DNA from: UBA8106 sp913052135
GTDB taxonomy: Bacteria > Acidobacteriota > Vicinamibacteria > Vicinamibacterales > UBA823
Reading direction: 5' to 3'
Length of the DNA stretch: 64,000 nt
NCBI GenBank assembly: GCA_913052135.1
Contig: CAJXDY010000002.1
Span: 35,445-99,444, forward strand
Below are positions 57,513 to 64,000 of this stretch, piece by piece. The number at the start of each line of letters is the position of its first letter. The first letter of the stretch is position 1. Under the pieces are notes generated by a model. That model was not told the origin of the DNA. It saw nothing but the letters and a program-made list of their open reading frames with translations, and made no database searches. Position numbers and translations under genes: made by a program.

Positions 57513-58502
57513 TCAGACGAGGACCTTTTGTCCGCTACCGTCAAGCAGAGCTCGGCTATAGGCTAGTTGTGCTGCAGCCATGTCTTCAGCCGCCATACCG
57601 AGCGACTTGAAGATCGTGATCTGGGTTTCGGATGTTCGTCCTGGTAAGTGTCCCGCTATAACCTCTCCGATTTCGCCAGCTACATGAGATTCATCGAATT
57701 TTCCCTCAGCAAGTCCGAGCACAATGTCGCCAGACTCTGCGAATGCCCCGGCACGTGAATCGACAATTAATCGGCTTCGCGTCACAAGGGCAGGGTCCAT
57801 TTCTCGAAGATGTGGTTCCGGCGCTCCAACCGAAGTCACGTGAGCACCCGCCGCGACCCAAGAATCTTGAATTACTGGTTCGGTCGATGAAGTTGCGAGA
57901 ACCACTAAATCGGCTTCTCGGACGGCAGCTTCTGCGTCTGCCACGGCCTGCACGGTTTGTTTCGTCTGTAAGGTCATCTGAGATGCGAATTGCTCACGGT
58001 GTGCTGTGGAGGGACTCCAGATGTGCACCTTGCCAATCGAAAGCGTTTCAGTGAAGGCAGTGAGGTGACTCCGGGCCTGTGCACCGGATCCAATAATGGC
58101 CAGTTTCGATGGATCACCATTGCTTCGTGCTAAGTGTCGTGCAGCGACTGCTGAGACAGCTGCCGTTCGTGCCTCTGTGATGTATCGACCATCCAGAATT
58201 GCAGTTAAAGCTCCTGTTTCAGGATCGAGTAACACAATCGTGGCGAGGTGTGATGGCAGGTTGCGCGTTTGGTTGGACCTGTAGTTTGTGACTAGTTTGA
58301 CTCCTAAAGCAGGCGGGTCTGTGAGCGAAGCCGGCATAACCCCGTAGTACGCTTGCTCTGCGCCAACAGACAGGACTGATCTCAGCGGTTGCACTATTCC
58401 CTGACCAGTTGAGAACTGCTTCAGTACACGTTCCATGGCAGACACAAGGTCGACCATTGGCAATAATCGTCGGACTTCGGTTTCATTTAAAATAAGAGTC
58501 AT
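57513..58502 (-). CDS. Ornithine cyclodeaminase/mu-crystallin family protein, probable pyrroline-2-carboxylate reductase
   Basis: A 329-residue NAD(P)-dependent enzyme of the OCD/mu-crystallin family. The segment GVKLVTNYRSN, DGRYITEARTAAVSAVAARHLAR and the Rossmann motif IIGSGAQARSHL are typical. Divergent (40 bp) from a proline-racemase-family gene resembling trans-3-hydroxyproline dehydratase, whose product, 1-pyrroline-2-carboxylate, is reduced to L-proline by this kind of enzyme. That role is inferred from context. AGGAGG is 13 nt upstream of the ATG. Confidence 0.8.
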   Translation of the reverse strand: MTLILNETEVRRLLPMVDLVSAMERVLKQFSTGQGIVQPLRSVLSVGAEQAYYGVMPASLTDPPALGVKLVTNYRSNQTRNLPSHLATIVLLDPETGALTAILDGRYITEARTAAVSAVAARHLARSNGDPSKLAIIGSGAQARSHLTAFTETLSIGKVHIWSPSTAHREQFASQMTLQTKQTVQAVADAEAAVREADLVVLATSSTEPVIQDSWVAAGAHVTSVGAPEPHLREMDPALVTRSRLIVDSRAGAFAESGDIVLGLAEGKFDESHVAGEIGEVIAGHLPGRTSETQITIFKSLGMAAEDMAAAQLAYSRALLDGSGQKVLV

Positions 58503-58527
58503 CGGTACGCAACTTACCTCCTGACCT

Positions 58528-58533
58528 TATAAT
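58528..58533 (+). promoter_or_regulatory. -10 element close to the start of the hydroxyproline enzyme gene
   Basis: A perfect TATAAT ends nine bases before the ATG at 58543, with no SD in between. A start of transcription within about three bases of the ATG would give a leaderless or nearly leaderless mRNA. Confidence 0.4.
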
Positions 58534-58542
58534 CGTTGAGTC

Positions 58543-59565
58543 ATGAACTCAAGTAATGCAATTCACCGGATCCGTACGATCGACGCGCATGCTGCTGGCG
58601 AACCACTTCGTCTTATCGTCGATGGTTTTCCGCGACCTCAAGGCCGTACCATGCTCGACAAACGTGCGTGGGTCAAGAAGCACAACGACTGGATTCGTCG
58701 AAGCTTAATGTTTGAACCGCGGGGTCATATCAACATGTACGGTGCCGTTCTCACCGAACCAGTTGAGGCTGACTCGCATACAGGCATTCTCTTTATGCAT
58801 AACGAGGGGTACAGCACCATGTGCGGGCACGGTATCGTTGCCGTGACCACCATCGCGATCGAGCGCGAGTTGCTATTTGTGGCTGAGGATCAAACGACGG
58901 TCGTATTTGATTCTCCTGCAGGACCGGTTCGGGCTAGAGCGACACTGGTCAGTAATAGTTCGACACGCCGTGTCGAAAGTGTCTCATTTATAAATGTTCC
59001 ATCCTTCGTCTTGCATCCTGGCGTAACCGTTAAGATTGCAGGGCGCCAGGTGTCGGTGGATGTTGCTTTTGGCGGCGCTTTTTATGCGATTGTTGATACC
59101 GAAGCGGCAGGTTTACCACTCAGCATTTCCGAGTTGTCGCAGTTGCGTCAGGCGGGTATGGAAATTAAGTACGCGGTTGAAGCAGCTGTTCGTGTAGCGC
59201 ACCCATTTCAGTCATCTCTTGAAGGGATTTATGGAACTATTTTTACGGGTGTAGCCGAGTCGCCCGATGCTGATCTCCGCAATGTCACCATTTTCGCCGA
59301 CGCTCAGGTTGATCGGTCGCCCTGTGGTACTGGCACAGGCGCGGTGATGGCAGTCCTAGACGCAATGGGATTAATCGATGATGATAGGCCATTTGTGAAC
59401 GAAAGCTTGCTCGGCACTGCGTTTCGGGGTCGGGTCGTCGAACGCGTCAAGGTTGGAGAGTATTCAGCAATAGTGCCTGAGATTGAAGGCTCAGCTTGGA
59501 TAACGGGAGAACACACGTTCATCATTGACGAAAATGACCCACTCCGAAGTGGATTTATTCTCTAG
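58543..59565 (+). CDS. Proline racemase family protein, trans-3-hydroxyproline dehydratase-like
   Basis: A 340-residue enzyme of the proline racemase superfamily. Its MFEPRGHINMYGAVLTEPV and MHNEGYSTMCGHG stretches and its ENDPLRSGFIL ending are those of trans-3-hydroxy-L-proline dehydratase (L3HYPDH). The first catalytic residue is C94. The second position, threonine in described dehydratases, is C261 here (DRSPCGTG), as in racemases and 4-hydroxyproline epimerases. The reaction is therefore uncertain: dehydration of 3-hydroxyproline or racemisation/epimerisation. It is paired divergently with a mu-crystallin-like reductase. Confidence 0.82.
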   Translation: MNSSNAIHRIRTIDAHAAGEPLRLIVDGFPRPQGRTMLDKRAWVKKHNDWIRRSLMFEPRGHINMYGAVLTEPVEADSHTGILFMHNEGYSTMCGHGIVAVTTIAIERELLFVAEDQTTVVFDSPAGPVRARATLVSNSSTRRVESVSFINVPSFVLHPGVTVKIAGRQVSVDVAFGGAFYAIVDTEAAGLPLSISELSQLRQAGMEIKYAVEAAVRVAHPFQSSLEGIYGTIFTGVAESPDADLRNVTIFADAQVDRSPCGTGTGAVMAVLDAMGLIDDDRPFVNESLLGTAFRGRVVERVKVGEYSAIVPEIEGSAWITGEHTFIIDENDPLRSGFIL

Positions 59566-59569
59566 GTTC

Positions 59570-61282
59570 TCAAAATCCGATCGCCAGGCCGTCCTTTCTA
59601 GGATCCGAACCACCCATCAGTACGCCGGTAGTGGGATCAATCAAGATTCCTTGGAATCCACCAAAAGCACCGATGCTGTTTCGTAGTCGGTGACCGCGCT
59701 GTTGCAATCCCCAACGAGCCTCGACCGTAATGGCGGATTCAAGGAGAACTCCCAAGGGGGAGTGCCTAATTCGAGCGGCTTCCCCTGCCTCTTGAATATT
59801 CATTCCGAAGTCGATGAGATTTAATAGAACCTGCACATGTCCTTGGGGTTGCATGTCACCACCCATGACGCCGAATGAGAGCCAGGGACGATTATTGCTA
59901 AAGACCATCGCCGGCACCAGTGTGTGAAATGGCCGCTTGTGGGGTGAGAGAAGATTGGGATGTTCTTTCTTAAGTGAAAACAGACTTCCTCTGTTCTGCA
60001 AGACAATTCCAGTATCACCTGCAACGACGCCTGAGCCGAAGTTACCAAATAGGCTCTGAATCAGTGAAATAACGTTACCGTCTCCGTCGGCAGCAGTCAT
60101 GTAGATAGTGTCGCCTAGGTCACGGCCAGATAGATCTTGATGCCCTTCCGCTGTTGCAACTTGGTCACTGAGATTAGCAGGTTTGTACGAGTCGGCTCGG
60201 TAGTCGAGATTTATTTCTTTCCGGCGTAATGCTGCATAGTTTTTGGACAACAAGGTGCTAAGTACAGCTTGTGGCACTGAGTCGGGATCGGCAATGAAAG
60301 CATTACGATCAGCAAAGGCGATTCGCTTGGCTTCTACGACAAGATGCAGATATTCTGCAGAGTTGTGACCGAGTGTTTGTAAATCGTAGTCTTCCAGAAG
60401 ATTTAACATCTGAAGTGCCGTGATGCCTTGGGTATTTGGTGGCATTTCGTACACTTCGTACCCGCGATAGTTCGTGCTGATTGGATCGACCCAATCTGAA
60501 CGATGATCCAGGAAGTCCTTCATTGCAAATAGGCCATTTTGCTGTCTTGATGTTTCGACAATGGCTTCCGCGAGCGGGCCGCCATAGAATGCATCCCGGC
60601 CTTCGGTTGCGATCAGTTCGAGTGATCTCGCCAGGGTTGGGTTTGAAAAGATCTCTCCGGTTCTCGGTGCACGTCCGTTGTGTAAGAAAGTACTGGCTGC
60701 TACAGGGTCACGCATGAGTTTCTGCGTGGAATCTTCCCACTGGTGCGCAACTACTTCCGATACCGGAAAACCATTCTTTGCGTAATTAATGGCCGGTGTT
60801 AATGCTCGTTCTAGGGAAATGGTTCCATGATGTTTAAGGAGTTCAACCCAGCCATCAACAACGCCTGGTACTGAGACTGAGAGGATGCCTGAGTCGGGAA
60901 TACTTTCAAGGCTTTTGGATGCAAACACGTCTGGTGAAGCTGCATAGGGTGAACGGCCACTTGCGTTGAGGGCACGCAACTGGCGTGTTTCGCCATCGTG
61001 AACAATCGCGAATAAGTCGCCGCCGATGCCATTCATCGTCGGTTCAACGACGGCTAGGACTGCTGCGGCAGTTATGGCAGCGTCGATCGCGTTTCCACCC
61101 TCCTGCATTACTTGTAGGCCAGCGGCGGAAGCTAAGGGTTGGCTAGTTGCGATCATTCCATTCCGGGCGATGACCACCGAGCGTGTCGAATGTGGGTTTG
61201 GAGCTGGTCGATCGCCTGGTAGTTGAGCCATCGCAGGTGAGGACATTAGTAACAGGACTCCGATCTTTACACGAATACGCAT
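59570..61282 (-). CDS. Gamma-glutamyltransferase family protein
   Basis: A 570-residue exported Ntn-hydrolase (signal peptide ending near PAMAQ). GGT enzymes self-cleave before a threonine that becomes the N-terminal nucleophile; the expected site is in LGDTIYMTAADGDGN, of the GDTxY type seen in GGT-like acyltransferases rather than the TTHYS of E. coli GGT. VMQEGGNAIDAAITAAAVLAVVEPTMNGIGGDLF, and the LQNRG and GVMGGDMQPQGHVQVL blocks are intact. It hydrolyses glutathione or gamma-glutamyl peptides in the periplasm. Its end is 4 bp from the convergent racemase gene. Confidence 0.88.
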   Translation of the reverse strand: MRIRVKIGVLLLMSSPAMAQLPGDRPAPNPHSTRSVVIARNGMIATSQPLASAAGLQVMQEGGNAIDAAITAAAVLAVVEPTMNGIGGDLFAIVHDGETRQLRALNASGRSPYAASPDVFASKSLESIPDSGILSVSVPGVVDGWVELLKHHGTISLERALTPAINYAKNGFPVSEVVAHQWEDSTQKLMRDPVAASTFLHNGRAPRTGEIFSNPTLARSLELIATEGRDAFYGGPLAEAIVETSRQQNGLFAMKDFLDHRSDWVDPISTNYRGYEVYEMPPNTQGITALQMLNLLEDYDLQTLGHNSAEYLHLVVEAKRIAFADRNAFIADPDSVPQAVLSTLLSKNYAALRRKEINLDYRADSYKPANLSDQVATAEGHQDLSGRDLGDTIYMTAADGDGNVISLIQSLFGNFGSGVVAGDTGIVLQNRGSLFSLKKEHPNLLSPHKRPFHTLVPAMVFSNNRPWLSFGVMGGDMQPQGHVQVLLNLIDFGMNIQEAGEAARIRHSPLGVLLESAITVEARWGLQQRGHRLRNSIGAFGGFQGILIDPTTGVLMGGSDPRKDGLAIGF

Positions 61283-61404
61283 CTAGACCTCCTAGTAGTC
61301 ATTCCACTGTACCTCCTATTCTTCCGATACAGGCCCTCATCTGCAAGAAATTCTCAAGTCTGAAAAGCGAAATTCATATCAGAAAATGTGCTACCGTTTT
61401 CGAT

Positions 61405-63354
61405 ATGGCACTTCAAGATCGCGTTGCCAAGCTAATTGCCGAGTTACCCAAGGTGGAGCAGTTTCCGACGCAAGGAGCGACGCTCTTTATTGACCTTGAA
61501 CGACAAGAGGTCAAGCGGGCCTACACTCCTCGAGCAGTCATCCAGACTTTATTGGCGGGCCGCGGGGCGAATATGTTCTACCTTTATCGGTTACTCGACG
61601 AGCAACTTGAGCCACTGGATCCAGACGTACCCTTAATTTTTGGTTCGGGCGTTCTGACCGGCATCGTGCCTAGTGCTGCACGAGGTAATGCCACATCCTG
61701 GTCGCCTGAGTCTGGTGTTTTGATGGACGGTAGTGCTGGTGATTATTTTCCGTCTTTCCTCAAAATGAATGGGATCGACCACCTCGTGCTTTACGGACGT
61801 CCGGTGGAGTGGACAGTGATTCGTGTCGCCGGTGGACAGATAGAGTTTCTCGATGGTAGACCGTACTTGGGTCTCGACAATGATGATCTCCGTACTCGTA
61901 TTGCAGTGGACATGCACGGGACGTGGGCTCGCGATCTGGCTATGGCCAGCATCACGACGGCTGGAGAGAACCTTGTCTTGACCAGTGCCATCATGACTGG
62001 ACCAAAAGCGTGCTTTGCGAGGGGTGGCCCAGGGGCAAAGATGGGGTCACTGCGTCTCAAAGCTGTTGTGCTTCAGGGACAGACACATGATTTTGATACG
62101 GCTCAGCCGTACAAGGGCTACAACAAGACGATTGCGACCAAGTTGCTAGGCACATCGGTCGTCAAGAATGCCTTACGTACGATGGGCACCCCATTTCTTT
62201 ATCGGCCCAGCCGGATCCTTGGAGCGATGGGTACCAAGAATAATCAAGAGACTACTTGGACCGATCGCCTGGATGCAGAAAATATAACCCCGTATCGACC
62301 TGGGATGGCCGGATGTTTTCGGTGTCCGGTAAATTGTCGACCCCTTAATGATCTGCATGGTGATCCAGACGACAAGTATGGGCGTGGTGATGGACCAGAA
62401 TACGTGACACTTGGCAAGTTTGGTCCGAACCTCGGCATCGATCGGCTTGAATCCGTCATCCGCCTTAACAATATTTGTAATGATTTAGGACTCGACACGG
62501 CTTCGGCCGGCTCCATGATCGCGTGGTCGATGGAATTGTTTCAGCGTGGCATCATCACGCTAAAGGACACAGGAGGGATAGACCTCACCTGGGGTCAAGC
62601 TGATGTAGTGGAACAGCTTCTCTTTATGATGGCCAGGCGAGAAGGCTTTGGTAATGTTTTGGCCGATAGCACTCGGGCTGTTGAACGCGGACACTTTCCC
62701 CCTGAAGCTTTACAGTATCGGATGGCAGTGAAGGGTTTGATGCAGAGTGATCCGCACGATGCACGCATTCTGAAGGCATTTGCACTCGGTCTCGCGGTTT
62801 CTACACGTGGAATGGACCATCTCCGAAATCGGGCCACGCTTGAGATAAATGCACGTATCAACGATGACCCAGCTTTTAAGGCCAAACTCTACGGAGGTCC
62901 AGTTAGCGCCGCTCCGAATCACTACGAGAATAAGGAGCGGGCTGTCCGAGTGTGTGAGAATGTCTACGCGGTCGGTGATGCGGTTGGTATGTGTCGATTC
63001 ACGACGAAACTCTTTAATAGTCCGTCATTACCTGGGCTCGAAGAATTTTCTGAACAGATTGCTAATGTGACTGGACTTAATTTCGACGTAGAAGGGCTCG
63101 ATCAGGTGGGTTTAAACATCATGGGGGTCGAGCGCATGATCAATGCACGATTAGGTGTGCGGAGATGTGATGACACGCTGCCGGATCGCTGGTTCAACGA
63201 GGAAATTGGCGTCGGTGCGTACAAGACAGAAAAAATTGACAGACATGAGTTTGATCAAATGCTGAGCCGTTTTTATGAAATTTCCCATTTGAATACAGAC
63301 GGTGTGCCAATTGATGAATGGCGGCGCGAGCTCGAAAGTGTTCTGGGAGCTTAG
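61405..63354 (+). CDS. Aldehyde:ferredoxin oxidoreductase family protein
   Basis: A 649-residue tungsten (or molybdenum) bis-pyranopterin enzyme of the AOR family. The N-terminal domain has the pterin-binding TPRAVIQTLLAGRGANMFYLY and ACFARGGPGAKMGS-type segments. The [4Fe-4S] cluster ligands are C304, C307, C311 and C530 (CFRCPVNC and GMCRF). It oxidises an aldehyde with ferredoxin or a related acceptor. The frame is open upstream to 61183 but overlaps the divergent GGT gene; the family begins at 61405. A MoaD-like gene follows 6 bp later, consistent with pterin cofactor supply. Confidence 0.87.
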   Translation: MALQDRVAKLIAELPKVEQFPTQGATLFIDLERQEVKRAYTPRAVIQTLLAGRGANMFYLYRLLDEQLEPLDPDVPLIFGSGVLTGIVPSAARGNATSWSPESGVLMDGSAGDYFPSFLKMNGIDHLVLYGRPVEWTVIRVAGGQIEFLDGRPYLGLDNDDLRTRIAVDMHGTWARDLAMASITTAGENLVLTSAIMTGPKACFARGGPGAKMGSLRLKAVVLQGQTHDFDTAQPYKGYNKTIATKLLGTSVVKNALRTMGTPFLYRPSRILGAMGTKNNQETTWTDRLDAENITPYRPGMAGCFRCPVNCRPLNDLHGDPDDKYGRGDGPEYVTLGKFGPNLGIDRLESVIRLNNICNDLGLDTASAGSMIAWSMELFQRGIITLKDTGGIDLTWGQADVVEQLLFMMARREGFGNVLADSTRAVERGHFPPEALQYRMAVKGLMQSDPHDARILKAFALGLAVSTRGMDHLRNRATLEINARINDDPAFKAKLYGGPVSAAPNHYENKERAVRVCENVYAVGDAVGMCRFTTKLFNSPSLPGLEEFSEQIANVTGLNFDVEGLDQVGLNIMGVERMINARLGVRRCDDTLPDRWFNEEIGVGAYKTEKIDRHEFDQMLSRFYEISHLNTDGVPIDEWRRELESVLGA

Positions 63355-63360
63355 CGGTTT

Positions 63361-63642
63361 ATGGCGATAGTGGTTAGGCTGCCGGTCTTGCTACAGAATG
63401 ACCAGTCGGACACATTGACTATTACTGAATCTGTATTGACCGTTGCTGATCTCATTGACGTCCTCGATCAGCAACTGCCAGGCTTTCGAACACAATTTGA
63501 TGACGCGATGATCAATATTGCGGTAAACAACGAGATGCTACTTCATCGAGCTGGCGATCGAACTCTGACCGACGGGGATATTGTTGAGATCGTGCCAGCT
63601 ATTGCTGGGGGAGAGAGTCTTTCTCTTTACTGGTCTAGCTAG
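63361..63642 (+). CDS. MoaD/ThiS-family ubiquitin-like protein with C-terminal tail after GG
   Basis: A 93-residue beta-grasp protein of the MoaD/ThiS family, directly after the AOR gene. The fold is visible, ending DGDIVEIVPAIAGG, in which the diglycine normally is the C-terminus that is activated by thiocarboxylation. Here nine more residues (ESLSLYWSS) follow, so the protein would need trimming, or it is not sulfurylated in the usual way. The partner is probably the tungstopterin of the neighbouring AOR. Confidence 0.8.
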   Translation: MAIVVRLPVLLQNDQSDTLTITESVLTVADLIDVLDQQLPGFRTQFDDAMINIAVNNEMLLHRAGDRTLTDGDIVEIVPAIAGGESLSLYWSS

Positions 63643-63704
63643 AGTGCTGACAACCACGCTAAATGATGCCTTGGGTCCTTGTGACTTTGATAGAGCAACT
63701 AAAA

Positions 63705-64000
63705 TCAGTTCGGTACGGAGCTAAGTCGTCCGGCTGAAGCGACATAGCTGCGTCGAGCACGAGCCGTCATGTTTTGATTACGCACGCGAACCGATAGTTC
63801 GTGCACTTTTCCGTCGAGTTCTGTTGGAGAAAATCCGATTAAGTACTGACTATGAAGTTCCTGGGCCACACGAGTAAAGGTTGAACCGAGTTCATCATTC
63901 TCCTGCAGTTCGAAGTAGCCTCCTCCAGTTTCTTGAGCAAATCGCCTGAGGTTACGATCAGGACTACTTCTAACCGTGCGTCTTCCGTTAAAGAATTCAG
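63705..64000 (-). CDS. VWFA-related acidobacterial-type protein, C-terminal fragment
   Basis: The final 98 codons of a leftward gene whose start lies beyond the right edge. The visible part reads RFAQETGGGYFEL, LHSQYLIGFSPTELDGKVHEL and RVRNQNMTARARRSYVA, ending with the stop codon at 63705. This matches the C-terminal part of VWFA-related proteins that are multiplied in Acidobacteriota. It is a probable secreted protein of unknown role, and one of the clearest taxonomic clues in the window. Confidence 0.8.
   Translation of the reverse strand, partial: EFFNGRRTVRSSPDRNLRRFAQETGGGYFELQENDELGSTFTRVAQELHSQYLIGFSPTELDGKVHELSVRVRNQNMTARARRSYVASAGRLSSVPN

Noticed and set aside
61183..61404. A 74-codon extension of the AOR-family gene
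   Set aside because: It is antisense to the signal peptide region of gamma-glutamyltransferase and does not look like the AOR N-terminus.

Overview
The window looks like chromosome of an uncultured Acidobacteriota member, with a base composition near 50% GC by eye. The main taxonomic clue is the C-terminal end of a VWFA-related protein of the acidobacterial type at the right edge. Supporting clues are a secreted carboxypeptidase-regulatory/TPR protein, several serine-hydrolase-like and lipoprotein genes, an AOR-family oxidoreductase and a DUF420/heme A operon. Genes are densely packed. Many starts have a good Shine-Dalgarno (SD); others have a TATAAT-like hexamer only 6-9 nt before the start codon and no SD. 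No phage, IS element, CRISPR array or rRNA operon is visible.

Layout. 1-8.5 kb: pterin carbinolamine dehydratase, a MerR regulator, a D-threonine aldolase/D-serine dehydratase-like enzyme, P5C dehydrogenase, two PYROXD2-type FAD oxidoreductases and a divergent GcvT-like protein, mostly amino-acid and one-carbon catabolism. 8.6-12.5 kb: DUF6526 gene followed by a three-subunit succinate dehydrogenase of the mycobacterial Sdh1 kind, whose anchor carries Cys/His clusters. 12.6-18.4 kb: AIR-synthase-like protein, GTP cyclohydrolase II, diaminopropionate ammonia-lyase, an APC permease, a histidine phosphatase and an iodotyrosine-deiodinase-like flavoprotein. 19-28 kb: ketopantoate reductase, TauE/DUF1634 exporter pair, Smr protein, QueF, HU, dihydrolipoyl dehydrogenase, LipB, a malate-dehydrogenase-like protein that has lost its catalytic residues, an SDR, threonine dehydratase and a glyoxalase-II-like hydrolase.

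28-43 kb: FHA protein with the pntAB transhydrogenase operon, an alpha/beta hydrolase lacking its nucleophile serine, YgfZ, MutT and a short MutY, a PduO-type cobalamin adenosyltransferase, a squalene/phytoene synthase with a geranylgeranyl-reductase-like partner, ThiI, a Nudix hydrolase, peptide deformylase and a double-length ThyX. 43-48 kb: a thioesterase, then a small glutaredoxin-like selenoprotein gene read through an in-frame TGA with a bSECIS-like hairpin, two hydrolases, and secreted proteins.

49-64 kb: a beta-lactamase-fold/NamZ fusion for peptidoglycan recycling, an oxidase-biogenesis operon (type-1-copper lipoprotein, ctaA, ctaB, ABC exporter, DUF420), tRNA-Glu(CTC), a periplasmic cyclohexadienyl-dehydratase-like protein, a 3-hydroxyproline-type pair (mu-crystallin-like reductase and proline-racemase-family enzyme), gamma-glutamyltransferase, and an AOR-family tungsten enzyme with a MoaD-like partner.

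The strongest discovery-type item is the selenoprotein gene at 43633-43839, which conventional ORF calling misses because its TGA codon is read as a stop. Also notable are the Rieske-type complex II, the AmiE-NamZ-like fusion, the double ThyX with complementary degenerate halves, and several proteins that have lost canonical catalytic residues.
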